Below, piece after piece: positions 1 through 10,169 of a stretch of DNA of 25,996 nucleotides. Under the pieces are notes generated by a model. That model had not been told where the DNA came from and did not search any database. It saw only the letters and a list, made by a program, of their open reading frames with translations. Each line of letters begins with the position of its first letter. Positions within the stretch are counted from its first letter, which is position 1. This DNA is from Mucidula mucida (taxonomy: Eukaryota > Basidiomycota > Agaricomycetes > Agaricales > Physalacriaceae): NCBI GenBank assembly GCA_015501055.1, contig JADNYV010000477.1, forward strand, positions 1 to 25,996. Reading direction: 5' to 3'. The translations under genes and the position numbers were made by a program.

Positions 1-300
1 ATCTCAAAGTTTCCGTCGGTAGCGCGATCAACAAGTTGCTCGACCCGATCAGAGCAGATTTTCAGGCGAACGAGGAGTGGCAAAATATTGAGAAATTGGC
101 CTATCCTGATCCGAATGCGAAAGACGCAAAGAAGAAGAAAAAGGTTCGTGATCTGCCTTATCCATCCTCGCAAACTAAATTCGGTACTTCAGGAAAAGGT
201 CTACCATCCGCCACCACCTGGGAAAGGGAAGAATGCTCAACCTCCGCCGCCTCCCGAGGGCAATGCGACGACGGAAGCTGTGTCCGAGGCTGTAGTATAA
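1..300 (+). CDS. TYS1: Tyrosyl-tRNA synthetase, cytosolic, C-terminal end (partial, 5' end outside window)
   Basis: Would charge tRNA-Tyr with tyrosine in the cytosol. Only the last two coding exons are seen. The first is 3-143 in frame and open to the window start; bases 1-2 are the rest of a split codon. A 49-base intron with donor GTTCGT occupies 144-192, and the last exon is 193-300 with TAA. Exon 1 reads as a helix (AINKLLDPIRADF), then EEWQNIEKLAYPDP and a Lys-rich run. This matches my memory of the C-terminal tail of fungal TyrRS. The last exon adds a Pro-rich tail (VYHPPPPGKGKNAQPPPPPE) that is unusual for the enzyme and probably disordered. The catalytic HIGH/KMSKS-like motifs lie upstream and are not visible, so the name rests on the tail alone. 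Confidence 0.65.
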   Translation: MSKFPSVARSTSCSTRSEQIFRRTRSGKILRNWPILIRMRKTQRRRKRFVICLIHPRKLNSVLQEKVYHPPPPGKGKNAQPPPPPEGNATTEAVSEAVV

Positions 301-597
301 GCATTGTGATTGTAGATTTTGTAGGTGTTCGTCTCATCACCCGAATCTTCATGTGTGCGCGTGGCATCCACAGGTTACAGTTTGAAGAAGAGTCAGTCGT
401 ATTGTCCGTAAAGAATTGCGAATGAGAGTCTACAGTAAAAGTCCAGTCCATCACTACAGATCCAGTAACACATTAATGTCTTTACTCTGATTTGCCTTTA
501 GCAGCAGCTTGAGCAGCTGCTGAGGGCCTCCTGCTTAGCAGGAGAGGTTCATCGTCTTCTCAGCTTTGCATAGCTCCTGTGCAACAACAGTGTTTTA
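301..597. other. Convergent intergenic region
   Basis: Lies between the stop of the tyrosyl-tRNA synthetase on + and the read stop of the secreted protein on -. Bases about 497-550 hold the probable ancestral C-terminal codons of the minus-strand gene (Ala/Gln-rich, ending GKSE). Nothing else is recognised. Confidence 0.5.
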
Positions 598-1298
598 TCA
601 ACGACGTCCAACTGCAGGTGACAGAACGTAACCTTTCAGGAGATGCTCATCAGACGGTTTCAAAGAGGACAGCAAACGGAGGCACCGATAAAGCCGAAGT
701 CCCGAAGAGTTAATGGAGCCATCATCGTTAACGATCTTAGAGATCATGTTGGATATATTCTGGTCAAATCCAACTTGGCGGCCGGACTGGCGTAACAAGT
801 CGGACCCGAAGGAACCAATGCCAGAGGAGAACTGTTCAAGAACGATGGTCTGAACTTCGACTTCACAGATTTGTTGAGTAATAATCCTGAAGAATGTGTC
901 AGGACGAGTTATTGCGCCAACATTGTAAGAGACTTACTGCTTCGCAAATTCTTGGAGAATGACAAGCTGCTGCTGGATGACCTCGACCTGAACGGTCTGG
1001 CAGACAAGTTGTTGCTCCTGGACTACGACTACCTGAGCGCTATTCGATCCGTCAAAGTTATCGATGCCGTTAAAGTTATCGAATCCATCCAAGGACGAGA
1101 ATCCACCCCAACCGCTGAGGGAAACAGGTGTGAAGTCCTGTCGGACAGCGATGTCTTGAGCTAAAAAAAAAAATAGAAATCAGTACCCAACATGAGTCAA
1201 AGACAGTTGAAAAGCCTACAAACGTCACGTCGGGCAGCCAACGGTGTGGCGACGATGCTCGACACCAAAGAGAGAGCCACAACAAAGCGAGTGAACAT
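598..1298 (-). CDS. Secreted Gln-rich basidiomycete protein, C terminus disrupted
   Basis: Three exons: 1298-1220, 1160-938 and 886-598. Introns are 1161-1219 (donor GTAGGC, preceded at its 3' end by a T-tract) and 887-937 (donor GTAAGT). The product is 196 aa as read. It starts with a clear signal peptide (MFTRFVVALSLVSSIVA, cleavage near TPLAARR). The mature part contains SLSGWGGFSSLDGFDNF and then a helix rich in Val and Gln (VVVVQEQQLVCQTVQVEVIQ). This resembles a secreted protein family of unknown function that I recall from agaricomycete genomes. After INSSG near 697 the reading frame looks wrong: the +1 frame gives DFGFIGASV, which fits the family better. A plausible native tail (PSAAAQAAAKGKSE, stop near 497) lies downstream in another frame. 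The gene is therefore either a recent pseudogene or carries sequence errors in its last third. Confidence 0.6.
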
Positions 1299-3147
1299 CT
1301 TGACTTGAAATGAAAGGTGGGGAAGAATTGGAAAGTATGCTAACGGGACAATGCTCAGTACGGCCGCACAAAAAAGGTGCAGGGCAGACACCTACAGCAA
1401 TTACAATGCCAACCGGGGCGAACGAATGAAGGATATGGAAGGAAGGAGACGAAGAACGAATGCACCTGGCCCGAAAACTGACGGAAGGAAAGCGATGGTG
1501 AGAGAGTAGTTGTCGTATTGACTATCTTTATACCTCGAATATCGTGTGGTGTATCCATAACGACTACTATTGACACGGAAGCCACTCTACTGGGAAGCAG
1601 GTGAGCGTCCAGTCACCTTCCACAAACGCTGTTCGATGTGAGAAGCCCGAAGAACCATTTACTAAGATGGGAGGTTTTGATGTTTTTGATCAAGATCGCG
1701 TCTGATGTCTTGACGATACCAGCATGTCGGACCCGCGCTTCTTGGCATTGAGCTCTCACGTGAGACCTTCGTGAGACGTTGATTCCCAAACCAGTTAGTA
1801 TTGAAGGAGCTTGAATGTAGACGAGCATGAAAAGGTCGATTTTTTTGCTCAAAAGTGAAGCGTGCCACTCCAACGATACGCTATGGTATCATCAAGAAGG
1901 ACTGTAGCAAGAAAAAAACATCCATGAATGAGCGGGCATGTCCTTTAAGCGGCGTCCTCGGACAATAACGTTTTGTACCCAAGGTAGAGGAATCGTTCGC
2001 AATATGATGACCATATAGTCATGGTCTCGAGGCGGCTATCCAGGGCTTGCATACCGCTGGGCTGGACCAATCAGTCCAGCACTCACCTAGAGGATGATGA
2101 GAATGGTTAGAAGTCGCTAAAGTGTTTTCTAATGAGGAATGGCACCTGATGACCGTTTAAACGGTTTCTACGGATTCCGACCTCGACTTACTGCAGACCA
2201 GTAGCAACCTTGAAGTCGTTCAGCATCAGGCATCAAAATGAAGCTCTAACGAGTCATATTACTGAGTAACTGCCGTGAAAGAGCTCTGATGATTCGGTGC
2301 TAGCCAGTGAGATGGTACGCCGCGTTTGAAAGTAAGCTTCGGAGCTAGAGCGTCACTTGTTACAGTACTGAGTAAATGACCATGAGGTGAGCTCCATCAC
2401 ATAATAGCCGTTCCTCGCTGTCGACAATAGTCCGAGATGACCAAATTTGTGAAGATTGTCAGAAAAAGTTAAAGCAAAATTGATGAAAATTTAACAGTTC
2501 CGGTTCTCATTCGAACCTGCTCAGGTAAGGTCGCGAGGATATCATTCGCCACAAAGTACCACTTTCACATGAGATTCAAGCGTCAGGAGCATGAATCAGT
2601 CGCATCGTCAGAAGCCTTTCGTCGAGCCCAGTGCGCAAGACTTGAAGCGATTTGCTGTTGATTTGCTGCCTTCGGTTCATAGAGCCGTCGTAGGACCGGA
2701 GAGACTCGGGCACACGGGTCAGGCACACCGATGTTATCGCGTCTTTTCTTGGCCTTCCTAATCGGGCTTTTCTGGGTACCGCCACCACAAGGTACAGCTC
2801 TCTTGGTACATAGTTATCAACAACCGCTTTTAAAAAAAAAAGTACGTTCCACACTGGTTCCCCAAGAACTTGGCGTTCTGTTCTGCGTCTCGCACGGACG
2901 CGCGGACACACGCAACAGCTAGTACGGTATGTTGAACATCTGAACGAGTCTTTGAACTACCTCACCCTCGTTGTCCCAGATATTTAGGTCTTAGGCTACA
3001 TCGTATATGCGGCTCATTGCCGACCATATGTCTTTTATTCTCCACAATTGCAAGATAGAAATGTCTTGGACATGACTCAATGGACTCGGTCTTCCCCAAA
3101 ACAGCCTTGGCAACTTGGCGCCTTTCGCGATCATTTTCTCGCTGGGC
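1299..3147. other. Long gene-poor intergenic region with hairpins and short repeats
   Basis: No spliced or unspliced reading frame with family resemblance was found on either strand. The first part should hold the promoter of the secreted-protein gene. Visible structure includes GACCAT/ATGGTC near 2008-2025, a perfect 7-bp stem GCTGGAC/GTCCAGC near 2063-2082, and a 14-base palindrome ACCGTTTAAACGGT near 2153-2166. A direct repeat TACTGAGTAA(C/A)TG occurs near 2260 and 2365, and a GGTTC/GAACC hairpin near 2501-2516. No tRNA, 5S rRNA or spliceosomal snRNA consensus was found. Confidence 0.45.
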
Positions 3148-3153
3148 TATAAA
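3148..3153 (+). promoter_or_regulatory. TATA box of the ENA-type ATPase gene
   Basis: TATAAA in the context CTATAAAGACG lies 34 bases upstream of the first ATG of the ATPase gene. Its position argues that the open frame upstream of 3187 is not translated. Inferred from sequence only. Confidence 0.5.
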
Positions 3154-3186
3154 GACGCTCGTTCCAGCCAAGATAACTTCAAACGA

Positions 3187-6100
3187 ATGATGGTGTTCCC
3201 TCGATCTTTCACCAATTCCTCTGATAAGCTCAAGCTCAACAATCGAGCTACCACCTATTCTGTGACTGTCCCGCCTAGCAATCCTGACTTCTCCAATGTC
3301 GCAGCAGCAGCACACACACACACAGTGGATGAGATTGCAACATCCATGGGCACCTCTAAGACGGACGGTCTATCCAAGAACGAGGCCCATCGACGTTTAG
3401 AGCAACATGGCGAAAACTTACTGAAAGGAAGAGCAGGTGTCTCTGCTTGGCGCGTATTAGTCGGTCAACTTGGTAAGATCACTTGGATCTAAACACTGTC
3501 CCAACTGATGGTCTGTGTAGCTAACGCTTTAACGCTTGTCCTCCTCGCTGCGCTAGCTCTTAGTTTTGGAGTGCAGGATTTTATTGAGGGCGCCGTCATC
3601 GCGGCAGTCATCGTCCTAAATACAACGTAGGCAACACTGCTTCTGTCCGTGTCTGACGCGTACTAAGACCACCATCCAACAGGGTTGGATTCTTCCAAGA
3701 GTATCGAGCAGAAAAGACCATGGAGTCTCTCCGACAGTTATCCAGCCCGACGGCTATGGTCATTCGAAACGGAGAAAGTATGCATGTTCCCGCAAAGACG
3801 GTTGTTCCAGGTATGTAGCGCTATACCCAACATTCACTTCATGCTTACGACAGATTCCAGGGGATATTATTATGATTAAGGACGGAGATGTTGTGCCCTC
3901 CGATGTAAGGCTTTGTTCTAGATTCGCGTTTCTCATATACCTGATATCCTGCTATAGATTCGTCTGCTCAGCGTATCTAATCTCGAAGTGTCTGAGCAAC
4001 TGTTGACTGGCGAATCCGTGCCAGGTGCGTTTTGCGTTTTATGTCTTAGCACTTATTTACCGGAACGCAAAAGTCGCGAAGGATATTGAACCTCTGGAAG
4101 ATTCGCTTCTCGAAATGCCCATCGGCGATCGCATCAACATTTGCTATTCTTCTACTGTTGTCACTAAAGGTCGTGGCGTTGGAGTTACCATTGGTACTGG
4201 TATGTCAACCCAGGTAATCTTGTTTGTTCATCATCTCGAATTGCAGAAACTGATTACATCAGATCGGGCGCATTGCTGAAGCTATGACCAAGAAACCTGC
4301 TGAACAGGGCGGAGCTCGTACTTCCCTTGGTCCTCGTATTTGGAACAACATCCTTGAGTTCCTGTGCGTTTGCGCGACTCCAATAATGACGTCGCTAATC
4401 TTGTTGTAGCGGTGTTCGCGGCGGCACGCCCTTGCAGATGAAGCTTTCTAAACTCGCGTTTATTCTGTTTGGTTGCGCGATTCTGCTCGTTCTCATTGTC
4501 TTCGCGGCCGCCAAGATGCGTATCAACAACGAAGTTGTTTTGTATGCTATTGCCACTGCTATCGCCATCATTCCTGAATCTCTGGTTGCAGTCCTGACAT
4601 TGACAATGGCCGTGGGTACGCGTGTAATGGCTTCGCAACATGTCATTGTTCGCAAACTAGACGCTTTGGAGAACCTTGGTGGTGTCACAGATATCTGCAG
4701 TGATAAGACAGGCACTTTGACCCTCGGTAAGCAATTCATCTCCATTCTCTGGGCTTATCCTCATCGGTGCTTGGCAGGTCAGATGTCGGTTCGCACTTTT
4801 TGGCTAGGCGGGGACGCCCAGCACTCCGTTACATACTCCGCGGAAACTGGTTCTAATGCTGTAGAACCCACCGGCTCTGTATACGAAGGACATGGGGAAA
4901 AGCGATCGCTTTTAGATGTCGACAATCTAGAAGAAGGCCTGTCTCAAGCTGTTAGAGCTGCCGCACTCTGCAACGTCGCATCGTGCGTGTTCCTCCGAAC
5001 ACTTTGTTGCTCGTCTTCTAATCGTATCTTTAGCATTCAAAAGAATCTCAAAGGAGAGTGGAAATCTCGAGGTGATCCCACCGAGGTGGCTCTGCAAGTT
5101 TTTGCAACAAAGCTGGGGCTGGGGCAACCTACTCTCACTGTCGCGAGTTCTTCGAGGGAAGCCGACCAAGATTCCGAACCCGGCGATACAGACAAGATAG
5201 AAAAGGTCCACTTTTCCGACGATGCTGCTAAGTCCGACAAGCGGTTCCAATTTCAAGTAGAATTTCCGTTCTCTAGTTCAGTGAAGAAGATGTCCTCGAT
5301 CTACTTCGACAAAGAGACACAAGAATCAGTTGTATTCAGCAAAGGAGCTGTGAGTACCCATTTCTCTCCGCTGTGCCCTCGGGATCTCATAAGCAAGGTT
5401 GAACGAATTTTGGAATGTTGCGTTTCTTATATCCCGAACCCTAGCAAAGCGCCACATGTATCCAGCGCCTTGACTGAAGCAGTGAAACACGACATCTTGA
5501 CGAAAGCGGAAGAACTCGCGTCTGGCGGATTGAGGGTCATCGCCTTGGGTCAACGGACTTTATCTCAGGATGCCGTCGCAAACCTTACGCGAGAGGAAAC
5601 CGAACAATCATTGATATTTGTTGCTCTGGCTGGTATCTTCGATCCTCCGAGACCCGAATCTGTGACTGCTGTTATGGCTTGCAGAACCGCAGGCATTGTC
5701 GTTCACATGTAAGTCGAGTAATTCGTGTATGTCAAGAATTCCGCCTCACCTGAATGCTTGATAGGTTAACCGGTGACCATATCACCACAGCGAAGGCCAT
5801 TGCTGAATCCGTTGAAATCCTTACCCCGGATGCGCCGAAGAGTGCTGTAATGACCGTAAGTTGGTTGTTTGTATGACATGCAGTCGACTAAACGTCAAAC
5901 AGGCCATAGAATTTGACAGATTGTCCGATCAGGAAGTCGATGAACTTCCCGAGCTTCCGCTCGTTGTTGCACGATGCTCTCCGGAAACCAAAGGTCAATT
6001 ATATCGCCACGTCGTTACATCGCTTGTAGCTGACGGTTCTTATAGTCCGAATGATCCAAGCTGGTAAACGTCGTGGGAAGCACATGGCTATGACTGGCGA

Positions 6101-7231
6101 TGGAGTCAATGATTCACCGGCTTTGAAACTCGCGCCAGTGGGAATCGCTATGGGCATGGCCGGATCCGACGTCGCTAAAGATGCCTCTGATCTCGTCTTA
6201 ACGGATGACAACTTTGATTCCATTCGCGCGGCTATCACTGAAGGACGTCGGATTTTCACGAATATCCAGCGATTCGTCTTGCATCTCTTGACTACGAATG
6301 TAGCAGAAGTTCTACTCCTGATCATTGGCCTATCCTTTATCGACGAGGATGGTCGTAGTGTATTCCCTCTGAGCCCCCTTGGGGTGCTTTGGGTTAACAT
6401 GGTTCGTTCATGCTAAGTTAACAATATGAGTTGAAACTAATTGACCACTAGCTCACTAGCTCTCCGCCTGCTTTTGGCCTTGGGCTTGAAGCCGCTTATC
6501 CCGATCTCATGCAACGGCCACCACATTCAGCCAAAGCGGGCATTTTCACATGGCCCGTTGTTATTGACACTATGGTGTACGGAACGATCATGGGAGCAAC
6601 TTGCCTACTCAGCGTACGTGACATCCTTCAATTCCTTGGTGACTTCGAGGTGCTTACAGTCGATTCAGTTTGTGATCGTTGTATACGGCAAAGGCAATGG
6701 CGATCTCTTCCGAGAGTGCAATCATTCAGCTTCTGATGGGTGCAGCCTTGTCTTCCGTGGACGCTCGACCGTTTTCGCCACTCTGATCTTCCAGATTTTA
6801 CTCTATGCCTTGGAATTGAAATCATGTAAGTCTTAATGGCACGTTTGTTGTCCGTTGGTGCTTATCATAATCGACGATTAGTTGATCGGTCCTTGTTTTC
6901 TCTAACGCCGGGAAGAGCGTTCTACAAGGACTTGTGGGCTAATAAAGTCCTCTTCTTCTCTGTGGTGGGTGGCATGGTCACCGTCGTTCTTCGTGAGTTC
7001 TGCGCTATCAAGCTTACGATCTATTTCCCTGACCCTCCCGCTAAAGCTATCTACATTCCTGGCTTCAACACCAGAGTGTTCTACCAAGAACCCATCGGAT
7101 GGGAATGGGGCATCGTCTCTGGCATGACCGTCATTTTCATTGTTGGATGCGAGCTTTGGAAGCTCATGCGTCCTGCCTTGCTGAAGAAGTGGCTTTACAT
7201 TCCACCGACGGTCGCCAACTCGACTGCCTAA
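3187..7231 (+). CDS. ENA1: ENA-type Na+/K+ efflux P-type ATPase (P2D)
   Basis: Plasma-membrane cation pump expected to export Na+ or K+ at the cost of ATP. Exons: 3187-3472, 3521-3626, 3683-3810, 3861-3904, 3958-4024, 4074-4213, 4263-4363, 4410-4726, 4778-4982, 5034-5349, 5398-5708, 5765-5855, 5903-5993, 6046-6401, 6452-6613, 6669-6825 and 6882-7231. Together they give 1075 aa, within the usual ENA length, with all 16 introns 46-56 bases. Motifs in order: cation-ATPase N domain (HTHTVDEIATSMGTS), VGFFQEYRAEKTM, the TGES loop (Glu207), M4 with AIIPESLVAVLTLTMAVGTR, the phosphorylation site SDKTGT (Asp389), SRGDPTEVAL, LTGDHITTA and TGDGVND (Asp753). The C-terminal membrane segments end in IPPTVANSTA. 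PES in M4 and the LTLTMAVG stretch point to ENA rather than SERCA or PMR1. The start is the first of two adjacent ATGs after a TATA box. No break was seen. A decayed relative lies at 15.1-16.1 kb. Confidence 0.93.
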
Positions 7232-7509
7232 ACGCCACGGAAGGGATCTGCGAGAGATCCGTTATCCTTTAACTGGCGCCTCTGCGCCCTGTGTGCGCGG
7301 TTGTCCCAATAGATCGATTTAATTGTGTCTTCGTGTTTTTCAGATGTATCTTCTACTCGTTTTGACCTGTATATCGTTTTTTTTCTTCGTACATGTATTT
7401 TTCAATCGCCGTAATCATGAATCGACTTTCCCAAGTTCTTAATTTCATTTCTGTTACGCTTCGCCAATTGCTTTTGTACTCACTCCTATATGGCGGCGTC
7501 CATGCTTGA
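7232..7509. other. Intergenic: ATPase 3' end to GST promoter
   Basis: Starts with a short complementary segment just after the ATPase stop (GGATCTGCGAGAGATCC, a 6-bp stem). T-rich sequence follows. No gene seen. Confidence 0.4.
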
Positions 7510-7516
7510 TATAAAA
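7510..7516 (+). promoter_or_regulatory. TATA box upstream of the GST pseudogene
   Basis: TATAAAA in GATATAAAAGACG lies 38 bases before the ATG at 7555. The promoter looks preserved although the gene body is broken. Confidence 0.45.
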
Positions 7517-7554
7517 GACGATCGCGTCGAACTCGTGCCGCACGTATACGCGCC

Positions 7555-8366
7555 ATGGTGCTCAAACTCTTCGGCAGCCGCTGGTCTCCCAATGCCAAAC
7601 GCGTCCCCTTCGAGGCGATCGAGATTGACATGATCAACGAAGAGCACAAGACGCCCGCCTATGTCGCCAAACAGCCGTTTGGCCAAGTCCCGTTCATTGT
7701 TCATGCCCTTCCCCTCATACAGATCCTCTAAATATACGCCGCGCTATGATAGGACGACGACGGACTGATCGTGTACGAGAGCCGGGCCATCTGCCGGTAC
7801 ATCTGCAAAAAGTACGAACACCAGGGCACTGCTGCGCTCGTTCCGACGTCGAACTTGGAGATCGCCGCGTATGCGGGGTTGTGAGCAGGCGGCGTCTGTG
7901 GAGGTGGACGACTTTGACGTGTATGTGCAGGAGGCGACTATGGAGGCGATTGTCAAACCGTGAGTTCAAGTCCCCCTTCCACCGTCAATCAATTTCAAAT
8001 GGTCAGAGCCCTGGGAGGAAAGATGAACAAGACGGTCTATGAAAAGGCGCTGAGGAAGCTGCGTGCCAAGTTGGATGTGTACGACGGGATATTGGGCAGG
8101 CAGCGGTATATTGCGGGAGATGTACGTTCCAGTAGATTCAAAATGGCGCTTACTTACTCTATGTGTTGACGCTGGTGGACCTGTTCCACATACCATATGC
8201 CGCCGAGTTGGAGGAATACGGTTGTGATATTATGCAAACGCGACCCCATGTCGCGCGGTAAGCAGTTTCACCTTAGTATCCATAACCAATAGATTGGTTT
8301 TAAGATGGTGGAAGGAGCTCCTGCAAAGAGTCGTGGAAAGCGGTACCGAAATTCATTCAAACGTAG
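7555..8366 (+). pseudogene. Glutathione S-transferase (phi-like), multiply broken
   Basis: Remains of a glutathione transferase gene. Exon 1 (7555-7698) encodes MVLKLFGSRWSPNAKRV, then PFEAIEIDM and HKTPAYVAKQPFGQVPFI, the GSH-site side of the thioredoxin fold. About a dozen residues of helix 1 that normally separate KRV from PFE are missing. After intron 7699-7752, exon 2 gives DDDGLIVYESRAICRYI, typical of the family. It then hits TGA at 7882-7884, and a +1 shift there restores EQAASVEVDDFD up to 7959. Intron 7960-8006 leads into MNKTVYEKALRKLRAKLDVYDG (8007-8121). The next exon should resume at about 8169 (TLVDLFHIPYAAELEEYG), but no AG acceptor precedes it. After intron 8258-8304 the frame reads ARWWKELLQ, and a further 1-nt shift is needed to reach the family-like tail SWKAVPKFIQT with TAG at 8366. 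Four separate lesions make a functional product unlikely. Confidence 0.8.
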
Positions 8367-8431
8367 CAAACTCAAGAAATACAGCTATGGGTAGACATGT
8401 AATACAAAGGCATAAAATATATGTACGTTAA

Positions 8432-9645
8432 TCATTCAAAGAGCTTGGCCAGCACAAGGTCGTTATCATTCCCGATGACCGTACCCCGAGAGGAGGAGGA
8501 GTGCGACGAACGAGACGAGGCACGGGAAGAGCCCAGCTGTTCCAGTTTCCGATACACGCCCAGGTCCAACGCCGACTTGAACGACTCCTCGGCGTCGTCG
8601 TCTACCTGCGTCAACTCGGAATTGACAGACTCTGAGCGTGAGACACGTCTAATCCAGTTGTCATCATCCACCACCGTAGCTTCCTCGAACCTGCGCTTCT
8701 TCAAAGCCATAGCCATACTAGGCGGCGCAGTGCTCGGACGCTTCAAATTTTGAAACGGCGTCCTCGGCCTCACAATGTCGGCCGAATGCGGCGGGACGAG
8801 ATGGAGGCTCTTGAGCTCATCCAGCTCCCTCCTCAGCGCGTCCTTCTCCGCGCGCTCCTTCACCAGAAGCTGCACGCACGAGGCCTTGACGGCGGACACG
8901 ATGCGGTCGCTGCACGCGCGCACCATCGACGCGAACAGCGGAGACTCGGGCGTCGGTGGGGGTGGCGGTGTGTGTAGTTGTCGCAGACGCATCTGGGGGC
9001 TCTTGGACGGTAAAGGACGCGTTAGACGCGGTACGGGTCTGATGAACAGATGGTCTATCCCAGGTGCTGATGGCTCGTTCAAAGCCGGAATGTTGAGGGT
9101 TCTATCGAGGAGAGAGAGGTTACTGGGCGTGAGTTTGTCGTTACCAGTAGGTTTGAGAGGCCGGCCGGGCTTCCGTCGAGGACGCACAGGCGGGTTGTGT
9201 GGCTGACTGGACGTGGATCGAGGTGGAGGAGCTCCGAATCGCGGTGAGGCAATGGAAGGTACTCGTAAAGGATTCGGAAGTCGTATCTGCTGAATGTTAA
9301 TCAACTTGGGCGAGACACCTTGGAAAACACGCAAAGACATACAGCTCGCGGAGGGTCTTCGATAATCCCAAAGGCTACACCATCGAGATGTAGTCTAGGC
9401 AACTGGAATTCATCTACCGGATGCGAATCGTCGAGATCTACGGTCCTCGAGGCATAACGTTGGCTAGGTTGTGGAAGCGTGAGCCCAAACACAGTCTTGC
9501 CCGTATCCAAGGTGTCGATCTGGGGATTGAGGTGGTCGTCGTAAGGGCGATACCCACCAGGGAAGGTCTACGCGTCTTTTAGTTTGATAGACTCGGCCGG
9601 AAGGAAGAGAGTACGACGTACTGAGCGTTCGTAGCGAATGGTCAT
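8432..9645 (-). CDS. Proline-rich unknown protein with AT-hook-like motif, in-frame TAG
   Basis: Not recognised as a known family. Two exons: 9645-9343 and 9289-8432, with a 53-base intron (GTATGT...CAG). Exon 1 starts MTIRYERSVRRTLFLPAESI and meets TAG at 9570-9568. The same frame then continues as convincing protein (TFPGGYRPYDDHLNPQIDTL) for 75 more codons to the splice site. Exon 2 is fully open: a Pro/Arg-rich stretch with PRRKPGRPLKP like an AT-hook, a short predicted coiled coil (VKERAEKDALRRELDELKSL), acidic segments and a Ser-rich end. With the TAG read as an amino acid the product would be about 386 aa. Without it, translation from an ATG inside the intron (9340) would give a 302-aa form. 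A nuclear DNA-binding role is only a guess from the AT-hook-like motif. Confidence 0.6.
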
Positions 9646-10169
9646 TGAAGGATCGCAGTCGCTCGTTGTGCACGGCAGGGGTTTTCTGCGCTGGGTTGCC
9701 TCTGCGGTCGTGCACGGAAGAGGCCTCCTCGCGTATTTGGCAGCTGCCACGGTAAGTCTGTATTAAAATGAGCAGACTGCTGTCGAACAGCGAGAAAGAG
9801 GACTGACAGTACTTAGCTCAGCTCTGCAACGCGTACCAGCCAGTGGTTTAGCGACGGAAGCAAAAAGTCGACGCATATTTATCAACGGAGGTAAAGTACC
9901 CTGCAATAAAAAAGACAATAACGAGCGCCAGGTGCAACACAAAAAGCAATCTGTCAAAGCTGTTCGCTCGGCGTTAACCTTTACATAACCACAGAACAAT
10001 AGCCAAAGCTCTTCTGACTCCGTCTGCAATGAACGCTCGGCCTCAATCAGGCAGGTTGACTCCTACCAAGTACATGGAAAGGATTCGTCTATTGTTCCTC
10101 TCAATGGTATCGAATAAAGATAGATTCTGCCTTATGCTAAAATACAAAAGTGGCACCTTCTAATGCCCT
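9646..10169. other. Intergenic between unknown gene and Scj1-like gene
   Basis: Should hold the promoter of the 8432-9645 gene. A minus-strand ATG near 9890 opens a presequence-like peptide (MRRLFASVAKPLAGTR), but no splice phase joins it to the downstream frame. On the plus strand a short frame around 9639-9875 with a GTAAGT donor near 9750 is also possible. It includes an imperfect internal repeat of TGTGCACGGCAGG/CGTGCACGGAAGA. Neither is convincing. Confidence 0.4.

Noticed and set aside
2090..2400. Possible box C/D snoRNA cluster (GATGATGA, CTGATGA, CTGA motifs)
   Set aside because: C-like and D-like boxes occur, but terminal stems and recognisable rRNA guide sequences could not be matched by eye.
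2501..2516. GGTTCTCATTCGAACC resembling a tRNA T-arm
   Set aside because: It is a simple 5-bp hairpin with a 6-base loop. No acceptor, D or anticodon arms flank it.
2576..2911. Minus-strand 111-codon frame with an AT-hook-like RLGRPRKDA
   Set aside because: Single motif in an otherwise unprotein-like, Arg-rich frame. No splice partners and no family resemblance.
4282..4745. Minus-strand open frames antisense to the ENA ATPase
   Set aside because: They mirror conserved ATPase exons and show no independent protein features.
8775..9206. Plus-strand Ser/Arg/Gly-rich frames of 75-143 codons
   Set aside because: Shadows of the proline-rich minus-strand exon. No start context or splice structure of their own.
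9639..9875. Plus-strand spliced frame MVIEGSQSLVVHGRGFLRWV with GTAAGT donor near 9750
   Set aside because: Short, antisense to the exon-1 region of the minus-strand gene, and repetitive. Splice-like sites alone are not enough.
9765..9892. Minus-strand presequence-like peptide MRRLFASVAKPLAGTR as first exon of the 8432-9645 gene
   Set aside because: No GT donor in this frame has the phase needed to join the downstream reading frame.
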